Shown: piece by piece, positions 27,628 to 37,866 of the stretch
Layout: each line of letters opens with the position of its first letter
How positions within the stretch are numbered: the first letter of the stretch is position 1
Assembly (NCBI RefSeq): GCF_001613465.1
Contig: NZ_BDCK01000017.1
Span: 310,001-374,000 of the forward strand
DNA length: 64,000 bases
From: Nocardia niwae NBRC 108934 = DSM 45340
Lineage (GTDB): Bacteria; Actinomycetota; Actinomycetes; Mycobacteriales; Mycobacteriaceae
Direction: 5' to 3'
Notes under the pieces: model-generated
The model's database searches: none
Told to the model about the DNA's origin: nothing
Seen by the model: only the letters and a program-made list of their open reading frames with translations
Position numbers and translations under genes: made by a program

Positions 27628-28007
27628 GGCTCCAGCCTTCCGCGGTTCCGGCGTCGCCGAGGGCCCGATCCGTGGATTGTGGACAACTCGCTCGCCTGTG
27701 GAAAGCTACCGTTCCGCCTGGTCAAAGCCTTCGGATCGGACCGATTTAGATCTGTGCGCCGGAAGGCCGTAAACTGATCGAGCGGTCCGTGCCTGCATGG
27801 ACCGACTTCGCGCGCCACCCGTGCTTGTTCATAGCGGCGCTGTACGAATCGGACTCGAGACATCTGGGTTCGCGGCAGCGTGTTCGGAACAGGGAATCGC
27901 CGGCTGGTCCCCACCTTCGTGGTCGGGTCCGACGATTCGGCGGCGCCAGGGCAGCGGATCACCGATTCACTGCGTCAACCGGCAAACGAAAGAGAGATAC
28001 GGGAGCT
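27628..28007 (+). promoter_or_regulatory. Upstream region of rpsB
   Basis: 380 bp without a supported gene between the divergent secreted-protein gene and rpsB. TAAACT at 27770-27775 is a possible -10, but its -35 is poor. The long untranslated leader expected for rpsB, where S2 often autoregulates, would lie in 27780-28007. AAAGAGAG-ATACGGGAGCT precedes the ATG; GGGAG is the ribosome-binding site. Confidence 0.35.
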
Positions 28008-28820
28008 ATGGCTGTCGTAACCATGAAGCAGCTGCTCGACAGCGGCGCGCACTTCGGACACCAGACCCGGCGCTGGAACCCGAAGATGAAGCGGTTCATC
28101 TTCACCGACCGCAACGGCATCTACATCATCGACCTGCAGCAGACGCTGACCTACATCGACAAGGCCTACGAGTTCGTCAAGGAGACCGTCGCCCACGGTG
28201 GCACCGTTCTCTTCGTCGGCACCAAGAAGCAGGCCCAGGAGTCGATCGCGGCCGAGGCGACTCGCGTCGGGATGCCCTACGTCAACCAGCGCTGGCTGGG
28301 TGGCATGCTCACCAACTTCTCCACCGTGCACAAGCGTCTGCAGCGCCTCAAGGAGCTCGAGGCCATGGAGCAGACCGGTGGCTTCGAGGGTCGCACCAAG
28401 AAGGAAATCCTCATGCTGACGCGTGAGATGAACAAGCTGGAGCGCACCCTCGGCGGTATCCGCGACATGCAGAAGGTGCCTTCGGCCATCTGGGTCGTCG
28501 ACACCAACAAGGAGCACATCGCCGTCGGCGAGGCGCGCAAGCTGAACATCCCGGTCATCGCGATCCTGGACACCAACTGCGACCCCGACCTGGTCGACTA
28601 CCCGATCCCGGGCAACGACGACGCGATCCGTTCCGCCGCCCTGCTGACCAAGGTCGTCGCCTCCGCGGTGGCCGAGGGTGTGCAGGCGCGCGCAGGCGGG
28701 GCTTCGGGCGACGAGAAGCCGGAGGCGGGCGCGGGCGAGCCGCTGGCCGAGTGGGAGCAGGAGCTGCTCGCGCAGGCCGCCCCCGGCGCCGAGGCCGCCG
28801 AGACCTCGGCCGAGGCCTGA
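28008..28820 (+). CDS. rpsB: 30S ribosomal protein S2
   Basis: S2 (270 aa) binds late to the 30S subunit next to S1. The conserved blocks are [73 protein letters not shown] and [19 protein letters not shown]. The C-terminus (about residues 232-270) is an acidic Ala/Glu-rich tail typical of actinobacterial S2. The ATG at 28008 is preceded by GGGAG. It forms the usual rpsB-tsf pair with tsf 171 bp downstream. Confidence 0.98.
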   Translation: MAVVTMKQLLDSGAHFGHQTRRWNPKMKRFIFTDRNGIYIIDLQQTLTYIDKAYEFVKETVAHGGTVLFVGTKKQAQESIAAEATRVGMPYVNQRWLGGMLTNFSTVHKRLQRLKELEAMEQTGGFEGRTKKEILMLTREMNKLERTLGGIRDMQKVPSAIWVVDTNKEHIAVGEARKLNIPVIAILDTNCDPDLVDYPIPGNDDAIRSAALLTKVVASAVAEGVQARAGGASGDEKPEAGAGEPLAEWEQELLAQAAPGAEAAETSAEA

Positions 28821-28991
28821 GGCTCGTCACCACCGCGGCGTGAGCGACGGTCCCGGAGGCACCAGCCCGCGTAACCGCGCGGGGGCCCGCGAACGCCGCG
28901 GTTGGGCACAGTTTCGGCGGCGTTCACGGGCGAGTGCCATCGTGATCGCCGCTGCCAACACCCACACTTCTCCGAAGGAGGCTCGCCGAGA

Positions 28992-29816
28992 ATGGCGAAC
29001 TACACCGCTGCCGATGTGAAGCGGCTCCGGGAGCTGACCGGCTCCGGGATGATGGACTGCAAGAACGCGCTGGCCGAGACCGACGGTGACTTCGACAAGG
29101 CCGTCGAGCTGCTGCGCATCAAGGGCGCGAAGGACGTCGGCAAGCGTGCCGAGCGGACCACCGCCGAAGGCCTCGTCGCCGCCAAGGACGGCGTCATGGT
29201 CGAGATCAACTCCGAAACCGACTTCGTCGCGAAGAACGCGGAGTTCCAGCAGTTGGCCGAGCAGGTCGTCGCCGCGGCGGCGTCCGCCAAGCCGGGCGAC
29301 CTGGAGACGCTGAAGGCCCTGGACCTGGGCGGCAAGACGGTCGACGAGGCGGTGCAGGCGCTCGCCGCGAAGATCGGCGAGAAGCTCGAGCTGCGCCGTG
29401 TCATCTCGCTGAACGGCCCGGTCGCCACCTACCTGCACAAGCGTGCCTCCGACCTGCCGCCCGCGGTCGGCGTGCTGGTCGAGTACACCGGTGAGGGCGA
29501 CGCCGCGGCCGAGGCCGCCCGTGCCGCCGCCATGCAGGTCGCCGCGCTCAAGGCCAAGTACGTCACCCGCGACGAGGTCCCGGCCGACATCGTGGAGAAC
29601 GAACGCCGCATCGCCGAGCAGACCGCTCGCGAGGAGGGCAAGCCCGAGGCCGCGCTGCCGAAGATCACCGAGGGCCGCGTCAACGGCTTCTTCAAGGACG
29701 TCGTGCTGCTGGAGCAGGCGTCGGTCACCGATTCGAAGAAGACCGTCAAGGCCCTGCTGGACGAGGCCGGTGTCACCGTCACCCGCTTCGCCCGCTTCGA
29801 GGTCGGCGCGAACTGA
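28992..29816 (+). CDS. tsf: Elongation factor Ts
   Basis: EF-Ts (274 aa) exchanges nucleotide on EF-Tu. The N-terminal UBA-like domain begins [20 protein letters not shown]. The contact motif TDFVAKN occurs in [20 protein letters not shown], followed by the coiled-coil region rich in Ala and the end [17 protein letters not shown] lies about 8 bases before the ATG. The 171 bp after rpsB contain GC-rich hairpins but no gene. A strong terminator follows at 29840. Confidence 0.98.
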   Translation: MANYTAADVKRLRELTGSGMMDCKNALAETDGDFDKAVELLRIKGAKDVGKRAERTTAEGLVAAKDGVMVEINSETDFVAKNAEFQQLAEQVVAAAASAKPGDLETLKALDLGGKTVDEAVQALAAKIGEKLELRRVISLNGPVATYLHKRASDLPPAVGVLVEYTGEGDAAAEAARAAAMQVAALKAKYVTRDEVPADIVENERRIAEQTAREEGKPEAALPKITEGRVNGFFKDVVLLEQASVTDSKKTVKALLDEAGVTVTRFARFEVGAN

Positions 29817-29839
29817 GTCTCGCCGCACCCCCAGCGTGC

Positions 29840-29886
29840 AGGCCCCCCGTCGACCGAACCAACGCCGGTTGACGGGGGGCCTTCTG
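29840..29886 (+). terminator. Intrinsic terminator after tsf
   Basis: A 15-16-bp stem: AGGCCCCCCGTCGACC (29840-29855) pairs with GGTTGACGGGGGGCCT (29867-29882) with one G-T mismatch pair, an 11-nt loop, and TCTGCT after it. It separates rpsB-tsf from pyrH. Confidence 0.85.
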
Positions 29887-30011
29887 CTGCCGCTCCAACC
29901 GAATAAGGCAGGATGGATGCCGCTCTGCCTTGATCTGCGTCACAGGCGCCTGCCATGCGCAACGAATCGCCCCAACAACGACAATCCCTCGCCGAAGGAG
30001 ACTGGAGACCC

Positions 30012-30740
30012 ATGACGGACCCGGGGACCGATCGCCCAGGATATCGCCGGGTACTGCTGAAACTCGGCGGGGAGATGTTCGGCGGCGGGAAGGTCGGGCT
30101 GGACCCGGACGTCGTGCAGACGGTGGCCGAGCAGATCGCCGAGGTGGTCGCCACCGGCGTCCAGGTGGCCGTGGTGATCGGCGGCGGGAACTTCTTCCGT
30201 GGCGCCGAACTCGAGGAGCGCGGCATGGAACGCGCGCGCTCCGACTACATGGGCATGCTCGGCACCGTCATGAACAGCCTTGCGCTGCAGGACTTCCTGC
30301 AGCAGCAGGGCGTTGACACCCGGGTGCAGACCGCGATCACCATGGGCCAGGTCGCCGAGCCCTATCTCCCGTTGCGCGCCAAGCGGCACCTGGAGAAGGG
30401 CCGTGTGGTCATCTTCGGAGCGGGCATGGGCATGCCGTACTTCTCCACCGACACCACTGCCGCCCAGCGCGCGCTGGAGATCGGCGCGGACGTGGTGCTG
30501 ATGGCCAAGGCGGTCGACGGAGTGTTCACCGCCGACCCGCGCGTCGACGAGACGGCGACCATGTACTCCGAGATCACGCACAAAGAGGTCATCGAGCGCG
30601 ACCTCAAAGTCGCGGACGCGACCGCCTTCAGCTTGTGCATGGACAACCAGATGCCGATTCTGGTGTTCAATTTGTTGACCAAGGGCAATATCGCCCGCGC
30701 GGTCGCCGGTGAGAAGATCGGCACACTGGTTCGGTCTTGA
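30012..30740 (+). CDS. pyrH: Uridylate kinase (UMP kinase)
   Basis: Phosphorylates UMP to UDP in pyrimidine synthesis; bacterial hexameric amino-acid-kinase fold. The 242-aa product has [67 protein letters not shown] and the acceptor region DGVFTADPR. The ATG at 30012 is chosen because GAAGGAG precedes it by 11 bases and homologues begin near [11 protein letters not shown]. Order pyrH-frr is conserved. Confidence 0.97.
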   Translation: MTDPGTDRPGYRRVLLKLGGEMFGGGKVGLDPDVVQTVAEQIAEVVATGVQVAVVIGGGNFFRGAELEERGMERARSDYMGMLGTVMNSLALQDFLQQQGVDTRVQTAITMGQVAEPYLPLRAKRHLEKGRVVIFGAGMGMPYFSTDTTAAQRALEIGADVVLMAKAVDGVFTADPRVDETATMYSEITHKEVIERDLKVADATAFSLCMDNQMPILVFNLLTKGNIARAVAGEKIGTLVRS

Positions 30741-30790
30741 TACCCGCGGACCGCGGATCATGACATGACGACGCTGTGGAGGAAACGGTC

Positions 30791-31348
30791 GTGATTGAAG
30801 AAGCGCTCTTCGACGCCGAGGAGAAGATGGAGAAGGCCGTCTCGGTGGCGAAGGACGATCTCGGAACCATTCGTACCGGCCGGGCGAATCCGGGCATGTT
30901 CTCCCGGGTCGTGGTCGACTACTACGGGTCGCCGACCCCGATCACCCAGATGTCCAGCATCACGGTGCCGGAGCCGCGCATGGTCGTGATCAAGCCCTAC
31001 GAGGCCGGCCAGCTCGGCGCGATCGAAACCGCGATCCGTAACTCGGATCTCGGTGTCAACCCCACCAATAACGGCGACATCATCCGGATCAGTGTTCCGC
31101 AGCTGACCGAGGAGCGCCGCCGCGAACTCGCCAAGCAGGCGAGGGGCAAGGGCGAGGACGCCAAGGTCGCCATCCGGAATGTCCGTCGCAAGGCGATGGA
31201 CGAACTGTCGCGCATCCAGAAGGATGGCGAGGCAGGCGAAGACGAGGTCGGGCGCGCCGAGAAGGAGCTCGACAAGACCACCGCCAAGTATGTCGGCCAG
31301 GTCGACGAACTGGTCAAGCACAAGGAAGCCGAACTGCTCGAGGTCTGA
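30791..31348 (+). CDS. frr: Ribosome recycling factor
   Basis: RRF (185 aa) splits post-termination ribosomes with EF-G. It begins [20 protein letters not shown], then [20 protein letters not shown], the LVVNPTNN-like [33 protein letters not shown] and the final [12 protein letters not shown]. The GTG at 30791 matches the family start; GGAGGAAACG is 7-13 bases upstream. It lies 50 bp after pyrH, in the usual operon. Confidence 0.97.
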   Translation: MIEEALFDAEEKMEKAVSVAKDDLGTIRTGRANPGMFSRVVVDYYGSPTPITQMSSITVPEPRMVVIKPYEAGQLGAIETAIRNSDLGVNPTNNGDIIRISVPQLTEERRRELAKQARGKGEDAKVAIRNVRRKAMDELSRIQKDGEAGEDEVGRAEKELDKTTAKYVGQVDELVKHKEAELLEV

Positions 31349-31457
31349 CGCGGATCGGCAAGCAGGCGTGACGGAGCCCGGAGGAGGCCCGCGTCACCGA
31401 GAGTGCCGCCGAGACAGCGCAAGGCCCGCCCGGGCGGGGGACGAACGGAACGACGAG

Positions 31458-32468
31458 TTGAGCGACGGGACAATCGTGGCCGAGAATGCCGCCGCGACCG
31501 GTGCGGCAGAGGAGCCGCCGGTGAACGGGACAGCCGATGCGAGGCAACAGCACGCGCACGATGCCGAGGCGTCCTGTCATGAACCGTTAGGCGGGCCCAC
31601 GGCGTCGTCTCCCGGCACCGCGGCGGCCCACACCGCGTCCGCGTCGAGCGGTTCACGTGCGGGCCGCAATCTGCCCGCCGCGCTCGCCGTCGGTTTCGGC
31701 TTGGGCCTCTCGCTGATCGCGATCCTGCTGTTCGTGCCGAAGGTGTTCATCGGGGTCGCGGCGGCCGGGGTCGGCGTGGCCACCTGGGAGGTCGCCAAGC
31801 GGCTGCGCGAAGCCGACGTGCTGGTCCCTCGGGTTCCGCTGATCGCGGGCGGCCAAGCGGTGTTCTGGCTGGGCTGGCCGTACGGTGCAAGCGGCGTCGC
31901 GGGCGCGTTCGCCGCCACCACGCTGATCTGCATGGTGTGGCGGCTGTTCGACCACGGTTTGCAGACCGCGCCGCGAAACTTCCTGCGCGACACCGCCATC
32001 ACCGTGTTCACGCTGGCGTGGATTCCCTTGCTCGCCTCGTTCGCGACGTTGCTGCTGCTCGAGCCGGACGGCAACCTGCGGGTGCTGACCTTCATGATCC
32101 TGGTGGTCTGCTCCGACGTCGGCGGTTACGTGGCGGGCGTGCTGTTCGGCAAGCATCCGATGGTGCCCTCGATCAGCCCGAAGAAGTCGTGGGAGGGTTT
32201 CGCCGGTTCGCTGGTGTTCAGTGTGATCGGCGGCCTGCTCACGGTGACGCTCCTGCTGGAGGCCAACTCGATGATCGGCGTCGTCCTCGGCGTCGGCCTT
32301 GTGCTGGTGGCCACCTGTGGCGATCTGATCGAATCGCAGATCAAGCGCGAACTCGGCATCAAGGACATGGGTACGCTGCTGCCGGGCCACGGCGGCATCA
32401 TGGACCGCCTCGACTCCATGCTTCCCTCGGCGTTCGTCTCCTGGCTGGTGCTGTCCACGCTGCTGTGA
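31458..32468 (+). CDS. cdsA: Phosphatidate cytidylyltransferase (CDP-diglyceride synthase)
   Basis: Makes CDP-diacylglycerol, the precursor of phosphatidylinositol, cardiolipin and phosphatidylethanolamine, in the inner membrane. About eight hydrophobic helices are visible (for example VGFGLGLSLIAILLFVPKVF, LLTVTLLLEANSMIGVVLGV). The family signature lies at about residues 290-320: SQIKRELGIKDMG, then LLPGHGGIMDRLDS. An Ala/Glu/His-rich cytosolic N-terminus of about 70 residues precedes helix 1. The start is uncertain: TTG 31458, GTG 31476 or GTG 31368. Confidence 0.92.
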   Translation: MSDGTIVAENAAATGAAEEPPVNGTADARQQHAHDAEASCHEPLGGPTASSPGTAAAHTASASSGSRAGRNLPAALAVGFGLGLSLIAILLFVPKVFIGVAAAGVGVATWEVAKRLREADVLVPRVPLIAGGQAVFWLGWPYGASGVAGAFAATTLICMVWRLFDHGLQTAPRNFLRDTAITVFTLAWIPLLASFATLLLLEPDGNLRVLTFMILVVCSDVGGYVAGVLFGKHPMVPSISPKKSWEGFAGSLVFSVIGGLLTVTLLLEANSMIGVVLGVGLVLVATCGDLIESQIKRELGIKDMGTLLPGHGGIMDRLDSMLPSAFVSWLVLSTLL

Positions 32469-32477
32469 TCCGGCGCG

Positions 32478-32825
32478 TCAGCCCTTCTTGGCCGCGCGGC
32501 GCAGCTGCAGGATGCGCATGCCGCCCACCGAGGCCATCACGAGCGCGCCGCCGATCACCGACAGCAGCACGGTGACGCCGAGCGGCAGCGAGAAGTCCCA
32601 GAAGAAGAAGTGCACTTGGACCTGTTCGAGGTTCTGCACGATGAAGATCAGCAAGAGGACCAGGATCAAGACGCCGGCGACGAGCCCGGTCCAGGCGTAA
32701 CCGGTGCGTGAGGCCAGTGACGTCTTGGCCGGGACGACGGGCGGAGCGCCCGGCGGCGTCGTGCGCCGACGCTGCGACAGGTCCGGGTCCGGCTCCGACG
32801 GAAGTTCGGGGGGTTGCGTGGACAT
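32478..32825 (-). CDS. LapA/DUF1049-like two-helix membrane protein
   Basis: A 115-aa protein: a Pro-rich cytosolic N-terminus (about residues 1-45), helix 1 TGLVAGVLILVLLLIFIVQN, the short periplasmic motif LEQVQVHFFFWDFSLPL typical of LapA/YrvD-type proteins, helix 2 VTVLLSVIGGALVMASVGG, and a basic end RRAAKKG. In Gram-negatives LapA acts in lipopolysaccharide assembly control; its role in actinobacteria is unknown. It is convergent with cdsA (10 bp). Confidence 0.8.
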   Translation of the reverse strand: MSTQPPELPSEPDPDLSQRRRTTPPGAPPVVPAKTSLASRTGYAWTGLVAGVLILVLLLIFIVQNLEQVQVHFFFWDFSLPLGVTVLLSVIGGALVMASVGGMRILQLRRAAKKG

Positions 32826-32950
32826 ATCTCGATCATGGCCGACCGCTATGACGGCCGCAGGTATTTCCCGGTGACGAACCGGGCATGTCGGGCCGCCCGC
32901 ATGTGGTCGAGTGCGGGCGCGGTTGCGGCGGATGGGAGAATGGAACAACT

Positions 32951-34060
32951 ATGACCGTCTCCCTGCCCCTGGTTTTCGATGCTCCGCGCCGTGGCATGCC
33001 GCCGCGCCACCTCGCCGACCTCGATGCCGAGGGCAGGCGCGCGGCCGTCGAGGAACTGGGCCTGCCGAAATTCCGCGCCGACCAGATCGCCCGCCAGTAC
33101 TACGCCCGTTTGCAGGCCGATCCGGCAGGGATGACCGATCTACCCGCCGCGGTCCGGGAGAAAATCGGCGAGGCGCTGTTCCCGCCGCTGCTGAGCGTGG
33201 TCAAGCACGTCGCGTGCGACGACGGGGAAACCCGCAAGACCTTGTGGCGCGCGGGCGACGGCACGCTGCTGGAAAGCGTCTTGATGCGTTACCCGGACCG
33301 CGCGACCCTGTGCATCTCCAGCCAGGCCGGTTGCGGCATGGCGTGCCCGTTCTGCGCCACCGGGCAGGGCGGGTTGAACCGCAACCTGTCCACCGCCGAG
33401 ATCGTCGACCAGGTGCGCGCCGCGGCCGCGGCGCTGCGGGACGGGGAAGTGGCCGGCGGCCCGGGCAGGCTGTCCAACATCGTCTTCATGGGCATGGGCG
33501 AGCCGCTGGCCAACTACAAGCGGGTGGTCGCCGCGGTCCGCCGGATCACCTCGCCCGCGCCGGACGGGCTGGGCATCTCCCAGCGCAACGTCGTGGTCTC
33601 GACCGTCGGACTCGCTCCGGCGATCCGCAAGCTGGCCGATGAGGGCTTGTCGGTCACGCTGGCGGTCTCCCTGCATACGCCCGACGACGAACTGCGCGAC
33701 ACCTTGGTCCCGGTCAACAATCGCTGGCCGGTCGCCGAAGTGCTCGACGCGGCTCGCTACTACGCCGACAAGACCGGCAGGCGCGTCTCCGTCGAGTACG
33801 CGCTCATCCGCGATATCAACGATCACCCATGGCGTGCGGACATGCTGGGGGAGAAGCTGCACAAGGCGCTCGGGTCCCGCGTGCACGTCAACGTCATCCC
33901 GCTCAACCCCACCCCCGGCTCCAAGTGGGACGCCAGCCCCAAACCGGTCGAGCAGGAGTTCGTCCGCCGCGTCAACGCCAAGGGCGTCCCCTGCACGGTC
34001 CGCGACACCCGCGGCCAGGAGATCGCCGCGGCCTGCGGGCAGTTGGCGGCGGAGAACTGA
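32951..34060 (+). CDS. rlmN: 23S rRNA/tRNA A2503-C2 methyltransferase RlmN
   Basis: Radical-SAM enzyme that methylates C2 of A2503 in 23S rRNA and A37 in tRNA. The 369-aa product has the cluster motif CGMACPFC (Cys128, Cys132, Cys135), [47 protein letters not shown] and the C-terminal [19 protein letters not shown] with the second catalytic cysteine. The other catalytic Cys lies near the end (AACGQ), as in the family. The ATG at 32951 is chosen over an upstream in-frame start with shadow-like sequence. Confidence 0.96.
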   Translation: MTVSLPLVFDAPRRGMPPRHLADLDAEGRRAAVEELGLPKFRADQIARQYYARLQADPAGMTDLPAAVREKIGEALFPPLLSVVKHVACDDGETRKTLWRAGDGTLLESVLMRYPDRATLCISSQAGCGMACPFCATGQGGLNRNLSTAEIVDQVRAAAAALRDGEVAGGPGRLSNIVFMGMGEPLANYKRVVAAVRRITSPAPDGLGISQRNVVVSTVGLAPAIRKLADEGLSVTLAVSLHTPDDELRDTLVPVNNRWPVAEVLDAARYYADKTGRRVSVEYALIRDINDHPWRADMLGEKLHKALGSRVHVNVIPLNPTPGSKWDASPKPVEQEFVRRVNAKGVPCTVRDTRGQEIAAACGQLAAEN

Positions 34061-34162
34061 GACGCCTGGCTCCGCCGACCCGACGTGGTCGGACGCCGTC
34101 GCTACAGCCTTTCGCCCGAAGCCGGGCGGGCGCGTCCTCCCACGGACCGCACCGATGACGCC

Positions 34163-34582
34163 CTAGCCGCGGTTCTTCGCCGGGCGGTTGGTGGCGGCGC
34201 GGCGTTCGGCTTCCTTCGCCTTGATGCGCGCGTTCTCCGCGCGCACGTTCGCGTAGTTCTCGCGCTCCTGCACGAGCCACCCCGGCGGGTCGGCGAGCAG
34301 GGCGTCGATCTCGTCGGCGGTGAGGTGATCGGAGACCCCGGCACGGGTCAAGCCGGTGTTGGAGACGCCGAGCTTGCGGGCCACCACGTCACGCGGGAAC
34401 GGGCCGGTGCGGCGCAGTTCGGTGAGCCAGGCGGGGGGATCGTCGCGCAGCGCGTCGAGCTGGGCGCGGGAGATCGGCGCGTTGCGGAACTCCTCGGGCG
34501 CGGCCGGAAGGTAGATGCCGAGTTTGCCGGCCGCCGTCAGCGGCTTCATCGTCTGCGGTTTCTTGTCCGGGCTCACCGTCAC
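34163..34582 (-). CDS. DUF5997 family protein
   Basis: A 139-aa protein. The conserved part reads MKPLTAAGKLGIYLPAAPEE (about residues 12-31), then FRNAPISRAQLDALRDDPPA, RDVVARKLGVSNTGLTRAGV and LTADEIDALLADPPGWLV. It ends in a charged helix rich in Arg, Glu and Ala. It looks like a small helical, possibly DNA- or protein-binding protein with an SAP/HTH-like repeat. It is divergent from a LysR gene 133 bp away, a pairing that recurs in actinobacteria. Function unknown. Confidence 0.8.
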   Translation of the reverse strand: MTVSPDKKPQTMKPLTAAGKLGIYLPAAPEEFRNAPISRAQLDALRDDPPAWLTELRRTGPFPRDVVARKLGVSNTGLTRAGVSDHLTADEIDALLADPPGWLVQERENYANVRAENARIKAKEAERRAATNRPAKNRG

Positions 34583-34715
34583 AGCCTAACGGGCGCGGCC
34601 GGACGAATCCGTCCCGCATGGCGCGGAGGCAGGCGCCGCCGCGCGCGGCGGCCTGGAGGCGGGACACCCGTCTCCCCGGCGGGGGACCTGACTCCGGTGG
34701 CATACGCTTCCACGA

Positions 34716-35633
34716 ATGAGCCGGTTGGAGTCGATCGATGTCGTGCGCCTGCGCTGGTTCGTCGCGGTCGCGCAGGAGTTGCACTTCGCGCGCGCGGCGA
34801 AGTCACTGCATATCTCGCGGCAGAAGCTGAGCCATACCGTCATCGATCTGGAGAACGAGCTCGGTACCAAGCTTTTCGTGCCCGGCGCGCAGCCGACCCG
34901 GCTCACCGACGACGGGCGGGACTTGCTGGAGGAAGCGCGCGAGATCATCACGCGGGCCGAGTCGGCGGCGCAGCAGCGCGAACCGGAAACTCCGGCCGCC
35001 CTGCGCGTGGGTTTCGTGCCGGGCGTCACGGTGTCCAAATGGACCCGGATCTGGGCCGAGCGGTTCCCGGACACCCCGCTCGAGGTGAGCGCGCTGGCGC
35101 AGGCGGATCAAGAAGCGGCTCTGCGCGAGGGACGCGTGGACATGTGCTTCGTCCGGCTGCCGATCGAGCGCGAAGGCATGAGCGCGATCCCGCTCTACCG
35201 TGAGGTCCCCGTCGTCGTGGTGCAGAAGGAGCATCCGCTCTCGGTGTTCGACGAGGTGCGCATGACCGACCTGGCCGACGAGCATGTGCAGGACACCTCG
35301 GACGTCGACGCGGTCGGCGGTGCGTTGGAACTCGTCGCCGCGGCCGGTGGCGCCGCCATCGTGCCCCACTCGCTCGCGCGCCTGCATCATCGACGGGACC
35401 TCGTCTACCGCCCGATGCTCGGCGTACCCGACACGGAGGTCGCGCTGGCCTGGCCCGCCGACCACACCACCGACCTGGTCGAGGAGTTCATCGGCGTCGT
35501 CCGTGGGCGTTCGGAGCGCAGCTCGCGCGCGCGTGCCGAGCGGAACCAGCCGCAGAAGAAGGTGCAAGCCGAGAAGACGGCCGGACGCCCGGTTCCTGCC
35601 AAGAAGAAACCTTCTCGGCGCCGCGGACGCTGA
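34716..35633 (+). CDS. LysR family transcriptional regulator with basic C-terminal tail
   Basis: A 305-aa LTTR. The winged HTH is at about residues 10-68 (VRLRWFVAVAQELHFARAAK, ISRQKLSHTVIDLENELGTK, LFVPGAQPTRLTDDGRDLL). The periplasmic-binding-like effector domain follows to about residue 262. The last 35 residues are an unusual Lys/Arg-rich tail (KKVQAEKTAGRPVPAKKKPS, RRRGR) that may add nonspecific DNA binding. Divergent from the DUF5997 gene, which it may control. The inducer is unknown. Confidence 0.85.
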   Translation: MSRLESIDVVRLRWFVAVAQELHFARAAKSLHISRQKLSHTVIDLENELGTKLFVPGAQPTRLTDDGRDLLEEAREIITRAESAAQQREPETPAALRVGFVPGVTVSKWTRIWAERFPDTPLEVSALAQADQEAALREGRVDMCFVRLPIEREGMSAIPLYREVPVVVVQKEHPLSVFDEVRMTDLADEHVQDTSDVDAVGGALELVAAAGGAAIVPHSLARLHHRRDLVYRPMLGVPDTEVALAWPADHTTDLVEEFIGVVRGRSERSSRARAERNQPQKKVQAEKTAGRPVPAKKKPSRRRGR

Positions 35634-35695
35634 GCCGGTCCGCCTTCGGCGGCTCCGGCGGCGGCGCGAACCCGGCCGGTCCGCGCCGCCCGTGC

Positions 35696-36010
35696 TCAGC
35701 TGTGGCAGGCCCGGTTCAATTCGTCGGTCGCCGCGTCCATGCTCGTGACTTTGTCATCGGTGAGAGCCTGAGCGTAGGCGGTGATGGCAGCCTTCTCCGC
35801 GCCCTCGGCCTGGATGGCGGAGAGCTTCGCCGCCAGGGACTGCTGCACGGTCGGGTCCAGATTCCCGCCCGACTCGTCGATGGCGGCATTGATCGCGTCG
35901 ATGGCCGCGCCGCACGCGGGCGACTGGGCGTGCGCGGGAGCCGCGGGCAGGAGCAGCAGGGAGCCGAACGCGCTCACGGCGAGCAGGGCGGCCGAAAAAG
36001 TCTTGGTCAT
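35696..36010 (-). CDS. Small secreted protein, function unknown
   Basis: A 104-aa exported protein. The signal peptide TKTFSAALLAVSAFGSLLLL ends at AHAQ. The mature part is about 76 residues, helical and Ala-rich, with one Cys near its start (PACGAA) and one near its end (RACHS), likely a disulfide closing a small helical bundle. The arrangement recalls mycobacterial haem-binding-type small secreted proteins, but no diagnostic motif is seen. It converges with the lysR gene. Confidence 0.7.
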   Translation of the reverse strand: MTKTFSAALLAVSAFGSLLLLPAAPAHAQSPACGAAIDAINAAIDESGGNLDPTVQQSLAAKLSAIQAEGAEKAAITAYAQALTDDKVTSMDAATDELNRACHS

Positions 36011-36035
36011 TGCGTCCTAAAGGGTTCGTGCGGAC

Positions 36036-36075
36036 AGAAAACGAGGTCCGCGACCCGGCTGGGGCGCGGACCTCG
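36036..36075 (-). terminator. Intrinsic terminator of DUF2631 gene
   Basis: A perfect 11-bp stem: CGAGGTCCGCG at 36042-36052 pairs with CGCGGACCTCG at 36065-36075, with a 12-nt loop. On the minus strand the stem is followed by TTTTCTGT, a textbook U-tract. It lies 75 bp past the stop of the gene at 36150. Confidence 0.85.
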
Positions 36076-36149
36076 GACGCACACGGTACCGGGCCGGTGC
36101 GGCGCGGTACAGGACGAATGAAATTGTGCGCGTAGCTTTTCCGAGCGGA

Positions 36150-36416
36150 CTAGCGCGGCTTGCGCTGCAGCAGCGAGTCGCGGATCAGGATGCCTGCGAT
36201 CAGGACGGCGAAGCCGACGAGGAAGATGTCCTCGATCTTGCCGCTGTGGTTGCCGACCAGCATGGCGAGCAGGATCAGCGCGACGATCCAGCCCGCGATC
36301 CGGAAGGTGCGACGCGACTCGCCGCTCCAGCCCCAGGCGGCGGAGGGAACTTCGGCGGGGTCCACGCGAGTGACGACGCGCTCGGTGTCGGCGTGTTCGA
36401 GTTCCGTGGCGGCCAC
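36150..36416 (-). CDS. DUF2631 membrane protein
   Basis: An 88-aa protein with the actinobacterial DUF2631 pattern: VDPAEVPSAAWGWSGESRRT followed by two helices (FRIAGWIVALILLAMLVGNH and IEDIFLVGFAVLIAGILI) and a basic end. Function unknown. Mycobacteria also have such a gene near dxr. It is divergent from dxr with 144 bp between the starts; that spacer contains a GTACCG/CGGTAC dyad near 36438-36455. Confidence 0.8.
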   Translation of the reverse strand: MAATELEHADTERVVTRVDPAEVPSAAWGWSGESRRTFRIAGWIVALILLAMLVGNHSGKIEDIFLVGFAVLIAGILIRDSLLQRKPR

Positions 36417-36560
36417 GATCGCTCCTTAGCTGTTACTTGTACCGAGATTCCGGTACGCACTCGATGAGCTACTGCCGCATATCGTGACATACGACGGTGC
36501 GTCGTTGTAAGTCGGCCCGCGCCGGTCGAACGTGTTCCGGCGGTAGGACACAATGAAGTC

Positions 36561-37700
36561 GTGTCCGACATCGTGAGAGTCCTGCTGCTGGGCAGCACCG
36601 GATCCATTGGCACCCAAGCGCTCGAGGTGATCGCCGCCAATCCCGACCGCTTCGAGGTGGTCGGACTCGCCGCGCGCGGCGGCAACACCGAGTTGCTCGC
36701 CGCTCAGATGGCCGCTACGGGCACACGCAACGTCGCCGTCGCCGATCCGGCCGCGGCCCAGCGGCTGGACCTGCCGCTGGGCGGTCCTGGGGCGGTGACC
36801 GAGCTGGTGCGCCGCACCGAGGCGGACGTCGTGCTCAACGCCTTGGTCGGCTCGCTCGGGCTGGAGCCGACCCTGGCCACCCTCCAGTCGGGCACCCGCC
36901 TGGCCCTCGCCAACAAGGAATCGCTGGTCGCGGGCGGTTCGCTGGTGACCCGCGCCGCCGCTCCCGGGCAGATCGTGCCGGTCGACTCGGAGCACTCCGC
37001 GCTGGCGCAGTGCCTGCGCGGCGGTCGAGCCGACGAGGTGGACCGGCTGGTGCTGACCGCTTCCGGCGGCCCGTTCCGCGGCTGGACCACCGAGATGCTC
37101 GATTCGGTCGAGCCCGCCGAGGCCAAGGCGCATCCCACCTGGTCGATGGGCTTGATGAACACGCTGAACTCGGCCTCACTGGTGAACAAGGGACTCGAGC
37201 TGATCGAGACACACCTGCTGTTCGGGATCCCCTACGACCGCATCGACGTCACCGTGCACCCGCAATCGATCGTGCACTCGATGGTCACCTTCACCGACGG
37301 CTCCACGCTCGCGCAGGCCAGCCCGCCGGATATGAAACTGCCCATCGCGCTGGCGCTGGGCTGGCCGGACCGGGTGCCCGGCGCGGCCGCGGCCTGCGAT
37401 TTCGGCACCGCGTCCACTTGGACGTTCGAACCGGTCGACAACGACGTCTTCCCCGCGGTCGAGCTGGCCCGCGCCGCCGGGCAGGCCGGTGGCAGCGTCA
37501 CCGCGGTCTACAACGCCGCCAACGAGGTCGCGGTGCAGGCCTTTCTGGACGGCGCCATCCGTTTCCCGCAGATCGTCGGCACGGTGGCCGCCGCGGTGGA
37601 GGCGGCGCGGCAGTGGCGCGCGGAACCGGAAACACTCGACGAGGTCCTCGCCGCGGACACGTGGGCGCGGGAGTTCGCGGCCGCCCGGATTCGTGGCTGA
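36561..37700 (+). CDS. dxr: 1-deoxy-D-xylulose 5-phosphate reductoisomerase
   Basis: Second step of the MEP isoprenoid pathway, making MEP from DXP with NADPH. The 379-aa product has the Rossmann motif [16 protein letters not shown] (about residues 8-23), [30 protein letters not shown] (metal and substrate ligands), [31 protein letters not shown] and CGCTV-region equivalent [13 protein letters not shown]. The GTG start is supported by the family N-terminus. ispG of the same pathway lies 1.5 kb downstream after rip1. Confidence 0.97.
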   Translation: MSDIVRVLLLGSTGSIGTQALEVIAANPDRFEVVGLAARGGNTELLAAQMAATGTRNVAVADPAAAQRLDLPLGGPGAVTELVRRTEADVVLNALVGSLGLEPTLATLQSGTRLALANKESLVAGGSLVTRAAAPGQIVPVDSEHSALAQCLRGGRADEVDRLVLTASGGPFRGWTTEMLDSVEPAEAKAHPTWSMGLMNTLNSASLVNKGLELIETHLLFGIPYDRIDVTVHPQSIVHSMVTFTDGSTLAQASPPDMKLPIALALGWPDRVPGAAAACDFGTASTWTFEPVDNDVFPAVELARAAGQAGGSVTAVYNAANEVAVQAFLDGAIRFPQIVGTVAAAVEAARQWRAEPETLDEVLAADTWAREFAAARIRG

Positions 37701-37866
37701 GACCCTTCCGGACCGGATCGGACGCGCGCGGCGACGGCGTGCTGGCACACTGAACACACAGGACAGGACTTTGTCCGGTTAGGGTGAACAGAGTGCTCGC
37801 GGCCAGGAGCGGACGCGTGCGTGCGGGATATTCGAGCTGCGCAAACGCAGGAGGGCTGTAGAGCAA

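Noticed and set aside
28821..28991. Riboswitch or small RNA between rpsB and tsf
   Set aside because: GC-rich self-complementary stretches are present, but no known motif and no clear promoter.
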